From NCBI RefSeq assembly GCF_017897595.1, contig NZ_JAGKIK010000003.1, positions 334,581 through 398,580 on the forward strand: a DNA stretch of 64,000 nucleotides. Reading direction: 5' to 3'. Shown piece after piece: positions 9,260 through 18,500 of the stretch. Source of the stretch: Aquimarina sp. U1-2 (GTDB lineage: Bacteria; Bacteroidota; Bacteroidia; Flavobacteriales; Flavobacteriaceae). The first letter of the stretch is position 1; each line of letters begins with the position of its first letter. Both the position numbers and the translations under genes were made by a program. Below the pieces are notes generated by a model. That model was not told the origin of the DNA, searched no databases, and saw only the letters and a program-made list of their open reading frames with translations.

Positions 9260-9697
9260 ATGAAAACTATAATACATAAACTACTTTCAACTAGGCCTCT
9301 ATTGGTTTCGGACAATATGGTACTTCTCATCTATAGGTTGCTAGTCTCTCTAGCGATGATTAATACCCACGGCATGAAAAAGATACTTGACTTTCAGGGC
9401 ACCATAGAGCACATACCTGACCCTTTGGGATTGGGTGGAGAGATAAGTGCTACCATGGCAATTTTGGCCAACATTGTTGCACCAGTATTTATCATTTTGG
9501 GGCTAGGGGCAAGATTTGCGGCACTGCTCATTTTAAGTGTCACTCTTATGGGCTTTTTTGTGGTGCATGCTAATGACCCATGGGCGGTACGAGACATTCC
9601 CTTGATGTATTCACTAGCCTACCTTTTAATTTTCTTTTTAGGCGCAGGAGCCTATTCATTGGATAACAGATTTTTTAACCATTTTAAATCAGATTAA
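9260..9697 (+). CDS. DoxX-family membrane protein
   Basis: 145 residues from the ATG at 9260. An upstream TTG-type start at 9236 would fall in the terminator. Four hydrophobic segments are visible, with the DoxX-type pattern of a first helix (LLVSDNMVLLIYRLLVSLAM), a second with GGEISATMAILANIVAPVF, and a final AYLLIFFLGAGAYSLD. DoxX-like proteins sit in the inner membrane and are linked to redox balance and quinone- or thiosulfate-associated processes; no specific role can be read here. It opens a new run after the terminator. Confidence 0.88.
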   Translation: MKTIIHKLLSTRPLLVSDNMVLLIYRLLVSLAMINTHGMKKILDFQGTIEHIPDPLGLGGEISATMAILANIVAPVFIILGLGARFAALLILSVTLMGFFVVHANDPWAVRDIPLMYSLAYLLIFFLGAGAYSLDNRFFNHFKSD

Positions 9698-9703
9698 TGT
9701 ACT

Positions 9704-9728
9704 GTCAGTTCGAGCGCAGTCGAGAACG
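9704..9728. repeat. Intergenic imperfect palindrome
   Basis: The sequence around GTTCGAGCGCAGTCGAGAAC (9708-9727) is an imperfect inverted repeat in the 62-bp gap between two genes. I recall similar GTTCGAGCGCAGTCGAGAA elements being common between genes in flavobacterial genomes; only one copy is visible here. Confidence 0.5.
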
Positions 9729-9759
9729 TTTCAACAACTAAAGCATTTTTTAACATATC

Positions 9760-10209
9760 ATGAAATCGCAATTATTTTTAATCCTTATCGCTATTCTTGC
9801 CGGCGCGGTGCTACCCTTACAGGCAGGATTTAATGTACAACTGGGTAAGTCAGTACATCAACCCATATTTGCAGCTTTTGCTTCTTTTTTAATAGGTACG
9901 GTAGGGCTGTTTATTTATCTGCTCATGTTAAAATTTGATTTTTCTACGATGACTCAGGCAAAAACGGTGTCGCCTTTGGTGTGGACAGCTGGGTTATTAG
10001 GCGCGTTTTACGTGGCCGCCGTAATCATATTGGCACCTCGGCTAGGTGTCGCCTTGACGTTTGTACTCATCGTCGCCGGTCAAATGGTGGTTTCCATCGT
10101 ATTTGACCACTTCGGGCTGCTCGGTCTTCCGGTAAAACAGGTGAATTGGCAACGCATCGTTGGCGTGGTCTTACTGGTCGCTGGCGTCTTAATCATACGT
10201 AGGTTTTAA
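9760..10209 (+). CDS. YdcZ-type DMT-superfamily transporter
   Basis: 149 residues, almost wholly hydrophobic, with about five membrane helices. The pattern LAGAVLPLQAGFNVQLGKSV, the middle GAFYVAAVIILAPRLG and the final RIVGVVLLVAGVLIIRRF match the YdcZ/DUF606 branch of the drug/metabolite transporter superfamily. These half-length transporters usually act as dimers in the inner membrane; the substrate is unknown. The stop is 4 bp before the next start, so it is translationally close to the barrel gene. Confidence 0.88.
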   Translation: MKSQLFLILIAILAGAVLPLQAGFNVQLGKSVHQPIFAAFASFLIGTVGLFIYLLMLKFDFSTMTQAKTVSPLVWTAGLLGAFYVAAVIILAPRLGVALTFVLIVAGQMVVSIVFDHFGLLGLPVKQVNWQRIVGVVLLVAGVLIIRRF

Positions 10210-10213
10210 GAAA

Positions 10214-10873
10214 ATGAATACTTGGTATAGACATATCGTTATGGTGGTTTTTTTCGCTTTCGCGAAAGCGTTATCTGCACAAACCCAAGAAAGCAATAGG
10301 GCACCAATACCTATTGAAGTCATGTTTGGCTCTGAAAAAATGAACTATTTGGCCATTCTGAATTTGAGGTTTTCCGAAGCAAGTAAGTTCGGCTATTTTG
10401 GTGTAGCATCCGTATTGGCACCCTATGATAACGATGATGGTTCAAACGAACTGGTGTTGACCAATTTGTTGACCTATAATGTTTCAAAGAAGTTTCAAGC
10501 GGTAGGTGGTGTGCAATACCATTATGCAAAAGGCGTGCTTCCAGCTGCAGGGGCGCAATTCTTTTCCGCGAGTCCTACCTGGTTGTTTCTTTTCAGTTCA
10601 ACACTGCAGTTTGCATCTAATACCAATATTGAGAATGTAGGTATCATCGAATATAAACCAAGGCTATCAGAAGGCTTGCGACTATATAGCCGTTTACAGG
10701 GACTTTATAATCAAAATTTGAGTGATGATTTGCACGATAGAAGTCTGTTCTATGTCAGGGCAGGCATTTCCATAGGTAAAACCAGTTTTGGCTTAGGTGC
10801 CAACTTAGATTTTTATCGAGCAAGCAGAGCGAGGGAAGAGAGTTTTGGCATTTTTATCAATCATTTATTTTAA
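10214..10873 (+). CDS. Outer-membrane beta-barrel protein, unknown function
   Basis: 219 residues. A signal peptide ending AFAKALSAQ is followed by alternating hydrophobic strands with aromatic girdles and a final FGIFINHLF, the usual terminal phenylalanine of an outer-membrane barrel. I cannot assign a family. The signal peptide's AFAKA is encoded by a perfect 16-bp palindrome (10255-10270), so part of the leader seems to derive from the repeat. A similar short barrel lies at 37363 beside the molybdenum enzyme. It begins 4 bp after the YdcZ-type gene and is probably co-transcribed with it. Confidence 0.75.
   Translation: MNTWYRHIVMVVFFAFAKALSAQTQESNRAPIPIEVMFGSEKMNYLAILNLRFSEASKFGYFGVASVLAPYDNDDGSNELVLTNLLTYNVSKKFQAVGGVQYHYAKGVLPAAGAQFFSASPTWLFLFSSTLQFASNTNIENVGIIEYKPRLSEGLRLYSRLQGLYNQNLSDDLHDRSLFYVRAGISIGKTSFGLGANLDFYRASRAREESFGIFINHLF
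10255..10270. repeat. 16-bp perfect palindrome inside a signal-peptide coding region
   Basis: CGCTTTCGCGAAAGCG, encoding FAFAKA at the cleavage-proximal part of the leader of the barrel protein. Confidence 0.85.
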
Positions 10874-10893
10874 AAAGAGTTACGGTCAAACAC

Positions 10894-12225
10894 ATGAAAA
10901 TCGTTACATACATCATAATAATACTCTGGGGTTCAGCTTCTTTTGCCCAAGAGGATAGTTTTGAGTTCAGCTTACTCAGGCAAAATGATATTATCAATAT
11001 AGACCCTGACAAGGAAAGCAATTTTTATAAAAGCTTAAAACAAATCAAGCTGGGTGAAAAGAGCACCTTGAGTTTTGGCGGTAGTTACAGAACGCAGGTG
11101 GAAGCCTTTGTCAATGAGCAGTTCTCAACCGAAGAAGACCAAAACGACTACTGGTTTCTAAACCGATTTATGCTACACGGGCATTATAAGTTAGCAAACA
11201 AATTTGAACTTTTTGCCGAGCTCAATTCAAGTCTTATAACCAGCAAGGAAAGCCTGGTTAGGGTTGACCGTGATGAACTGAGCGTCAACCAATTATTTGC
11301 GAGATACTATGTCAACAATGAACTTAATGTATTCGTAGGACGACAAAATGTACGTCTAGGTAGTGGTAGGTTGGTTGACGTGCGGGAAGGACCTAATGTG
11401 CGTCTGGCATTTGATATGGCCCAAGTGGAATATCAAAAAGATAAAACCTCAATCACAGCATTTCATGCATTACGGGTTAAGGAGCGACCAGGAATTTTTG
11501 ATAACGATTATCTAGAAAATGACGAGACTTTAAGTGCGCTTTACTGGACTCAGAATTGGTCTAAAAGTACAAACACTGATATATACTTTCTTTATAAAAC
11601 AGAAGATGGTAAAACTTTCGATGCAGGAACTGACAATGATGAAAGGGCTTCTGTAGGATTGCGCCATTTTGGTGAATGGAAGGGATTTAACTTCAACAAT
11701 GAGTTTGTATACCAGTTTGGCAAATTTGGGGACCGAGATATCAGCGCATGGACAGCTTCCTTTAATATTGAAAAGGAGCTTGATTTTGGGAGCATCGGCT
11801 TAAAAACCGAACTTATCAGCGGAAATGACAACGACAGTAATTCACTGAACACCTTCGATGCACTATATCCTCGAGGAGCCTATTTTGGTCGTGTGGCGCG
11901 TATAGGGCCATCAAACCTTATAGACATCCACCCGTATTTTGATACCCGTATTGGTAAAGTCAATATTGAATTGGATTATGTGGCCTTCTGGCGATTTTCG
12001 GTAGACGATGGAGTGTATAATGCACCATTGCTTTTAGAATATCCTGACACCAATGACCAGCGATTTATAGGTCATCAAATAGGAACGATTACGGGATACG
12101 AGCTCAACGAATTTATCAATCTGGAATTTGAGACCAATCTTATTTTTCCAGGTGATTTTTTAATAGAGTCCAATCTTAACGACACATTATTCCACGCGGT
12201 TTTAACCGCAGAATTCAAATTTTAA
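10894..12225 (+). CDS. Alginate-export-family outer-membrane porin
   Basis: 443 residues with a signal peptide ending ASFAQ. The body matches the alginate_exp family (AlgE-like 16-18-strand barrel): LSFGGSYRTQVEAF, WFLNRFMLHGHYKL, VFVGRQNVRLGSGRLVD, a conserved REGPNVR, and a long C-terminal set of strands ending LTAEFKF. Family members form anion-selective channels; in Bacteroidota they occur with varied metabolic clusters rather than alginate synthesis. It is last in the run that begins at 9260, 20 bp after the small barrel gene, so uptake or export of the pathway's small acids is plausible (inference). Confidence 0.88.
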   Translation: MKIVTYIIIILWGSASFAQEDSFEFSLLRQNDIINIDPDKESNFYKSLKQIKLGEKSTLSFGGSYRTQVEAFVNEQFSTEEDQNDYWFLNRFMLHGHYKLANKFELFAELNSSLITSKESLVRVDRDELSVNQLFARYYVNNELNVFVGRQNVRLGSGRLVDVREGPNVRLAFDMAQVEYQKDKTSITAFHALRVKERPGIFDNDYLENDETLSALYWTQNWSKSTNTDIYFLYKTEDGKTFDAGTDNDERASVGLRHFGEWKGFNFNNEFVYQFGKFGDRDISAWTASFNIEKELDFGSIGLKTELISGNDNDSNSLNTFDALYPRGAYFGRVARIGPSNLIDIHPYFDTRIGKVNIELDYVAFWRFSVDDGVYNAPLLLEYPDTNDQRFIGHQIGTITGYELNEFINLEFETNLIFPGDFLIESNLNDTLFHAVLTAEFKF

Positions 12226-12236
12226 AGCACGGTATT

Positions 12237-12368
12237 ATGAAAAACAACAATCAAATTGGTTTACCTAAAGAAAAGTCAGAAGAAGTGGCAAATATGCTTA
12301 ATGAGCTGTTGGCAAATTATCAAGTACTCTATATGGAGATTTGTTCACAAGTCCAACACAAGTTGTGA
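12237..12368 (+). pseudogene. Truncated Dps-like ferritin (N-terminal stub)
   Basis: 43 codons. The product GLPKEKSEEVANMLNELLAN followed by YQVLYMEI matches the first helix of the DNA-protecting ferritin Dps (usually about 155 residues). It then runs into CSQVQHKL and a stop. The homology ends near 12340, where a short direct repeat begins, so the gene appears to have been cut by insertion or deletion at that point. The intact Dps at 23772 is of a different subtype (LGLSEKQRLGSAQ) and is not the source of a recent copy. Confidence 0.6.
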
Positions 12369-12496
12369 AAGATTTTTGTGTCATTAATTTTGGATAGAAT
12401 TGTGCCTATTTACGCTTTCGCGAAAGCGAATGAAGTGCCAAATCACACTAGATTTTAGAAATAATTTACTTTTCACAATACGAACACAACTTGTGA
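12351..12496. repeat. Short repeat pair around the dps-stub/RteC junction
   Basis: AACACAAGTTGTGAA (about 12354-12368) and AACACAACTTGTGAA (about 12482-12496) flank a 110-bp AT-rich gap. The gap carries a perfect CGCTTTCGCGAAAGCG palindrome at 12413-12428. The pair lies exactly where dps homology stops and before the RteC 3' end, so it may mark an insertion boundary. Confidence 0.4.
12413..12428. repeat. 16-bp perfect palindrome, intergenic copy
   Basis: CGCTTTCGCGAAAGCG between the dps stub and the RteC gene. This is the only perfect copy in this window outside a coding frame. Confidence 0.8.
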
Positions 12497-12507
12497 AGAC
12501 ATTTTAG

Positions 12508-13332
12508 TCAATCATCTGCTTGGTTCATTCGGTCGATAAGGCTTGATTTTAACCTATCAATGTATTGAGTACGCTCGACCATTTTTCGATTTTTCAGTTC
12601 TATGAATTTTCTGTAGTAATTCCCTAAATCAACTTCAAAAAGCTTTTCACAAGCACCTGCAACTTCCTTTAAACCTGTTTCCTTTTTTAATGAACCTGAA
12701 GAGTGAACGGCATAAATAAGCTCAATTAAATCTACTTTGCTACCTACCCATTTTAACCGATGTGTTTCTGTTTGTTCATTAGCAGATTCATAAGGTGAGA
12801 GTTTCTTCTTCCTAATATAAAGAACAAGTTTGCAATACGCCTTAAACTGCGCCAGCAATGTGCCTTTGGGAGAGCTAAATTCTGGATTTTGTAAATTGAT
12901 GATGTTTCCAGTATCCGTAAATTTTTCATTGGAATTTCTGGTAAAATAATGCTCGTCTAAGTGCGTACAATCCATTTCTATATATTGTCCAAAATCAATG
13001 TTACTGCTAAAGAAACGTTGTAATCTGGTAAGATGATGATTAAAGTATTTGTCTTGTTGCTTTGGACAAATTTTCGGAAAGAAACTCTCAAAACCAATCA
13101 GTTCTTTTCGGTATATTAAAGAGGATAAGGGCACTGGTTTTATCTGTTTGAAGAAGTTAATTTCTGATTGTACTGAATTGAAATCATTCTTCTTCATAAT
13201 GGTATTCATCTTCCATAGTATTTCGTGTGAAAGTGTTATTATTTTTTTAGAAAGTGGAATAGTCCTATTCTCCTTTTGCTGCAGTTGTGCAATTGAAGTG
13301 TTGAATTCTTCCAATAAAGCATTCAGTTTCAT
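12508..13332 (-). CDS. rteC: RteC-family protein
   Basis: 274 residues from the ATG at 13330-13332. A longer frame adds 15 residues with no support. The protein matches RteC of Bacteroides conjugative transposons in layout: an N-terminal helical part (KLNALLEEFNTSIAQLQ), a middle YFNHHLTRLQRFF and DCTHLDEHYFTR, and a C-terminal LKWVGSKVDLIELIYAVHSS with a winged-helix-like end. In CTnDOT, RteC activates excision. In flavobacteria, isolated RteC genes often mark element remnants. No conjugation genes are visible near it, and the neighbouring dps stub suggests it came in with an insertion. Confidence 0.9.
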   Translation of the reverse strand: MKLNALLEEFNTSIAQLQQKENRTIPLSKKIITLSHEILWKMNTIMKKNDFNSVQSEINFFKQIKPVPLSSLIYRKELIGFESFFPKICPKQQDKYFNHHLTRLQRFFSSNIDFGQYIEMDCTHLDEHYFTRNSNEKFTDTGNIINLQNPEFSSPKGTLLAQFKAYCKLVLYIRKKKLSPYESANEQTETHRLKWVGSKVDLIELIYAVHSSGSLKKETGLKEVAGACEKLFEVDLGNYYRKFIELKNRKMVERTQYIDRLKSSLIDRMNQADD

Positions 13333-13534
13333 TGTTCTCCCTGTGATTTTATGTGATGAAATCACAAGGGCAAGCACTCAATGCGTCAAGAGACTATTAA
13401 GAAGACCACATTTAGTTGTAAATTCACCAATATTTGTTTCCCGTTAGTTTTCCTATTTAATTTCATTAGCTAGGGGTTGAATAGTAAATGTATTTATATG
13501 AAGGCAAATGATATCAAACATTATGACGTAAAAG

Positions 13535-13553
13535 AATACGTTTATAACGTATT
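13535..13553. promoter_or_regulatory. Inverted repeat between rteC and luxR-type genes
   Basis: AATACGT-TTATA-ACGTATT, 7-bp perfect arms. It lies 20 bp past the stop of the LuxR gene and about 200 bp upstream of rteC, both on the minus strand. It could be an operator for rteC or a weak terminator for the LuxR transcript. Confidence 0.35.
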
Positions 13554-13572
13554 TTCGTACGTAGTGGGTGTT

Positions 13573-14493
13573 TTATCCTTTGCTTTTCTTTCCGAAACGC
13601 TGTAAGAATTCGACTCTGTTTTTCACACCTGTTTTTTTGAAGATATTAGATGCGTGCTTAGATACTGTTCGTTCAGCAATGAAAAAACTCTGCCCAATTT
13701 CTTTGTAAGTATTCCGATTTAAAATGGAAATAGCTATTTCAATTTCCCTTCTTGTAAGACTTTGGTATATGAGCTTGGGTTCCAGTGGTTTTTCTCTGTT
13801 TTCCCTATAAAAAGAAATTACCTCAAACATCTTGTTCTTGTTTTCTAAGAAATATAAATGCCTATCAATTTCTATACTTGTAATTGAGAAAAATGCACAG
13901 TTCATTATCGTAAAAGTTATCCATTGATAATCACCAATCGCAGTGCAAACAGGAAGTAATGCTATCGCACTTACACTAATGATGGAAAGTCTGTTGCGAC
14001 GAATAATAAATTGATTTGGATTAGTTGGATTTGAAATTCTTTTATAAAAGAGAATCAGAAAAATGAATGCTAAAATAGAAAAAGGAATTGTAAAGAGCAG
14101 CTTTGAAGTATGCAGCGAGGATGTTAAAAAATAGGGTATTAAGTAAAGTGTAATAAAACCACTTGCCGTTACCAATGCAAGATTTCTAACCGATGAATGG
14201 AACTTCAAAACAATGATATCATATTCTTTGTAGAGGTAGTAAACGATATAAACGCAAAGTGTTATAGCCACCCCGTAGGTAATTATATATTGAATTATTT
14301 CAGGACCGGGAAAATTTTTCATTGGTAGAAAACCGCCTGAGGCATTGTAAGCGACGAACAAACATCCTAAACAAAGGAATCTAAACAGACCGTTTCTTTT
14401 TGAGTTAAATACCAAATACAGCGTAAACAATACAATGAACATATCAACCAAGAGGTAGAAAAAAGTTGTCCAATGTATTGATGTACCAAACAT
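13573..14493 (-). CDS. Membrane-embedded LuxR-type regulator
   Basis: 306 residues. The first 215 hold about seven hydrophobic helices (for example VDMFIVLFTLYLVF and LLFTIPFSILAFIFLILFY), resembling a 7TM sensor. Residues 243-300 are a LuxR/GerE helix-turn-helix: LTRREIEIAISILN, then YKEIGQSFFIAERTVSKHAS. The protein would sense at the inner membrane and bind DNA from there. It is transcribed with the mini-asparaginase gene, which ends 3 bp upstream, so the two probably form one unit. Ligand unknown. Confidence 0.87.
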   Translation of the reverse strand: MFGTSIHWTTFFYLLVDMFIVLFTLYLVFNSKRNGLFRFLCLGCLFVAYNASGGFLPMKNFPGPEIIQYIITYGVAITLCVYIVYYLYKEYDIIVLKFHSSVRNLALVTASGFITLYLIPYFLTSSLHTSKLLFTIPFSILAFIFLILFYKRISNPTNPNQFIIRRNRLSIISVSAIALLPVCTAIGDYQWITFTIMNCAFFSITSIEIDRHLYFLENKNKMFEVISFYRENREKPLEPKLIYQSLTRREIEIAISILNRNTYKEIGQSFFIAERTVSKHASNIFKKTGVKNRVEFLQRFGKKSKG

Positions 14494-14496
14494 ATT

Positions 14497-14988
14497 TTAC
14501 CATTTAGTGATTCTTTCAAATTTTCCTATTGCTTCGTTCTTCACTACATTGTCCCAATGAAAGGTTTCATTATGAATGGCAATAAAAATGCCCCTTGTCA
14601 CTTTTTTAAACTGACTAATGGCATATTCTATGTTGGATTTGGCATCCGTATCGGGTCTATCACCCAAAATGAATGCGCCAGTAAGAATTATAGTTTTGTT
14701 CAGCTTTTTTTGTGCTAAATATTGAGCCGTCTGAACCATTGAATATGTCCCATGAGTGATTAAAATGTTATCTGTATTTGCCTTCAAGATCTCTTCAAAA
14801 AGTTGCTCACGGTCTTGTTCTGTAATAAATCTGCTATCTTTTGAAAATACCGGCACTATTGAATAGTCTGGCAAATTTCCAATGTCATTAAGATGATCTT
14901 CAATATGCACATGAGATTCGGCAGGAGTTTGATAGGTTTTATAATCCATTCCTTCAATAGTACCTCCTGTTGTCAAAATTGCTATCAT
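14497..14988 (-). CDS. Asparaginase N-domain protein (single domain)
   Basis: 163 residues, only the N-terminal domain of a type I/II asparaginase (full enzymes are 320-350). TTGGTIEG at 6-13 gives the first catalytic Thr, and ITHGTYSM at 77-84 corresponds to the second-Thr motif HGTDTM, but with Tyr-Ser in place of Asp-Thr. TIILTGAFI and DTDAKSNIEYAI follow. Short proteins of this sort occur in many bacteria, and their activity on asparagine is uncertain given the changed Asp. It has no signal peptide. It stands 3 bp upstream of the membrane LuxR gene on the same strand. Confidence 0.82.
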   Translation of the reverse strand: MIAILTTGGTIEGMDYKTYQTPAESHVHIEDHLNDIGNLPDYSIVPVFSKDSRFITEQDREQLFEEILKANTDNILITHGTYSMVQTAQYLAQKKLNKTIILTGAFILGDRPDTDAKSNIEYAISQFKKVTRGIFIAIHNETFHWDNVVKNEAIGKFERITKW

Positions 14989-15534
14989 AATTGTATTTAT
15001 CTCCAGTTCACTAAGCCCTTCTCAGGAAACATTATTAATGGATTGCATAAAGGATAAAGTAGCCCAAATTAAAATATCTCATTTTTGTTAAACATAAAAT
15101 ACTATTTGCATTAGTTATTCGTAGAGATATTACCATATACCTATGCTCTAAAACCATAACGTTGTTTCCCAATTTATTTTTTTGTAAGGTACTTGAAGAC
15201 TCTGCTTTTGACTGTACACTTTTTACCATTTCGATGATACTTTTTTGACTAAAGGACATCTTAAACCGTAAAATCTTAAAAACCATGTCAAAATTGCTAA
15301 GTTTATTAATTGGTTCAATAGCATATATTTAGAAAATTATCTAGATCAAAAAATTAACAATAGAAAAGCCGGTTTTAAGGCAAGTGTGAATTCTAGAATA
15401 GGTAAAGCAATTGTAAAATTTTTCAAAGTATAGCCAAAGATGATTGTTATGAATACTTTTGGGATGGATTTTTAGTGTAAAGCTAGTGCATTCATTATAA
15501 CGGGATTCGAAGAATTTTTATCATCTTAATGAAC
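14989..15534. other. Gene-poor gap
   Basis: 546 bp between the mini-asparaginase and the large secreted protein gene. An 83-codon frame at 15035-15286 (minus) has no recognisable domain and poor composition for this genome, so I do not call it a gene. No hairpin terminator or repeat stands out. Confidence 0.5.
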
Positions 15535-18500
15535 TTACCTTAAAATTGTGATATATCCCTTGTACGTTTCATTTATATCACCTTGAATATCCATAATGTA
15601 ATAATAGTTGCCAACTGGTAATATTTCCCCTTTATATGTGCCAAACCAATCGTTCTGGTAACCAGTTGCTTCGAACACTTTACTGCCCCATCGATTATAC
15701 ACGGTTAATTGGTTATCAGGATAGTTTTCGATACCTTCAATCATAAACATATCGTTTGCCCCATCACCATTTGGTGTCATAGTATTAGCAAATCGTAACG
15801 TACTGCCTATTGGTATATTACAATCCTGAGGTCGTTGTAGTTCAAATGGTCCAGCAAGTGCTTCACAATCCACCCCATCATTCACCATAAGCGAATAGTT
15901 ACCCGGTGCAACAGCCTGTAATTCTAAATCCGTTCCTACGACCATAGCATTGGCATCGGTCCATTCATAGGTCTCATCGCCCGAATTTCCACTGATTTGT
16001 ATTCCTGTAATATTACCATCGGTTAGGTTGCAGTCTGGCATCGAAATGTCTAGTTGAGAAGTATCTAGCATTAACAAACACTCCTCATTTACATTGACGA
16101 TAACAGTATCCAAAGCAACACAACCACTACCAAAATCTGCTGTGACTGTATATGTGGTGGTTACTGTAGGGGTGACAGTTGGGCTTTGTTGGTTTTCTTG
16201 TCCTAATAAAGAAGGGTCTGCTGGACTCGCTATCCAAGTATACGTTGGAGTACCATTACTTGGAGTCGCAAGAAGTACTGCTGATTCGCCGTTATTGATG
16301 GTTTGGTCGGGACCAGCATCAACGCTCTCAGTAGAAGCCGAAGTATCAAAAAGTCTAAAATCATCCAAAAAATAATACCTTTCAAATGCAGCAGGTACGG
16401 GTTCACAAACACCTCCTAGCACTATGGCTTCAACATCCGCAGATGGTGTGAAATTAATAGTCACCAATTCCCAATTTCCAGGTGAACTGCTTACGGTTAC
16501 CCTTCCCATTTCCTCGAACTCTGGATTTGTTCCGAAAGGACAAGGTACGAACGTATTTTCCAGATAGGGTATGTTAGAACAATCTATTGTTCCATAGAGC
16601 ACAAACGTATTTGGCGATTGCGATTGCGCACTTCCTCCACTGGCCGGAGCAGAGCCAAAGCCCACATTAAACTCTAGTTCGTAATTCGTATCAGCTATCA
16701 GTGGGTTCGAAAGGCAAACTCCGACCAATTCTTTATACTCCGGATTAACATCACCCCCTATATATAATCCTACAAATCCATTACCGTCAGGTATCGGCAG
16801 CGGTGCGGTTGGTTGAAATGCTTCCCCAATAAAACCACAAGTATTGAGATAATCAGTTGAACCAAATGAGGGAGCAATCCAATTATTTACCCTATCCATT
16901 TGAAACTGTGCATCTGGGCATTGGAAAAAATCTTCAAAAGAAGGATTGGGTATAACATTGAAAATCTCTCTTCTACACGAAGAACCGTTTATTACGACGG
17001 TCACGGTATCCGCATCCGTACAGCCTCCACCAAAATCCGCTGTCACGCTATAGATTGTGGTTATCGCAGGAGTAACTGTTGGGCTTTGATTGTTTTCTTG
17101 ACCTACAAGTGAAGGGTCTATGGGGTTAGCGGTCCAAGTATAAGATGGTGTACCATTGCTTGGTGTCGCAGAAAGTACAGTAGAATCCCCATTATTGATA
17201 GTTTGGTTAGAGCCAGCGTCAACGTTCTCGGTGCAGTTTTGATTAACGATTACCCTGATTTGAGTATTGACAACAGTACATCCTAAATCGACCGATATAC
17301 TATAGATAGTAGTTTGTGTTGGAGTTACCGTAGGCGACTGAATACTTTGAACTATCTCGCCGGTAGATGCATTCCAGTTATACGGTCCTGAACCAAAAGC
17401 CTCGAGCTGTATTGACTGCCCTAAATTGATGCTAATCTCTGTCTCATAATTGGTAGTGGAAACCCATCCAACAATAGGCGTCACGGCAATGTTATCGACA
17501 TTGTAATATGCCGGATCACTGTCTGCTGGATTGTTGTCGGCATCTACAAAGTTGATTGTATTATGTTCAGCAAAAACTCCCGTAATCAAGTGTGTGAATG
17601 TTTGGTCGGCAACATAAATACCCTCGACGAGAGTCCAATCGCTCCCCACCAAATCCATTGTTTCTACATGTGCAGCAGATCTCGTTAAGTTACCGGGGCC
17701 ACATTGACCGCTGTTGGCCAGACCCGGATTATTAACAAACCTAAAACCAAGACGGTTGATCTGAAATCGTTGTACAAATCCTTGCCTGAAATAGCCGGAA
17801 ACACGATAAGGTACATCAACAACTAAGGGACAACATAATTCCACACCAGAAAATTCTCGGGTCTCGTAACCTGAAAAATTTGAATTTGGCGGGCTTCCAT
17901 AGGGATAAAAAGCCTGGAAACCAGCATAATTGTTCCCGTCTTGTGGTGCATCTGCCGCTGTCGTATGACTTGGATTACATCCACTGGAAGCAGGCATATA
18001 TAGGTCTGGGGAGTAGTGGTAGCTATCCCAATTATCGGCTCTCCGCAGGGCTTCTCCACCAAATCCGCAACCTTGGTTAAGACAAGTATTACTATTTCCC
18101 TGAATTTCCTCAAAACTCGGGTTTGGCACTAAATTCAAGCTGCAAGAAGACGTGATTGAAGTACAACTAGGCGAAACGGGATCCATATAACCCCAGACCA
18201 ACTCACCTGAACCTGGGAGACAATTAATACCTTGGTCTCTTGAGCCACTACTATAAAATTCAGACCCTATACCTAATCGCCCTCCGAAACCTGAAGGCCA
18301 AGTGGCAAAAAAGGTCTCCCCACTTAATGATGCTGTCTCTGCAGTAGAAAGTGCACCACCAGAAAGTACCCCACCTGTATTGAAACGTACTTCTTGTGTG
18401 GTACAGCTGTTGGGCGTTCCATTGATTACAGGTATACCTGAATCATTCTGTGTACTGGCATTAAGTGAAACGTTACCTACACCTATAGTGTTTGTTAAGA

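Noticed and set aside
15035..15286. 83-codon frame upstream of the mini-asparaginase
   Set aside because: No domain, atypical composition, and it lies in AT-rich intergenic DNA with no neighbour support.
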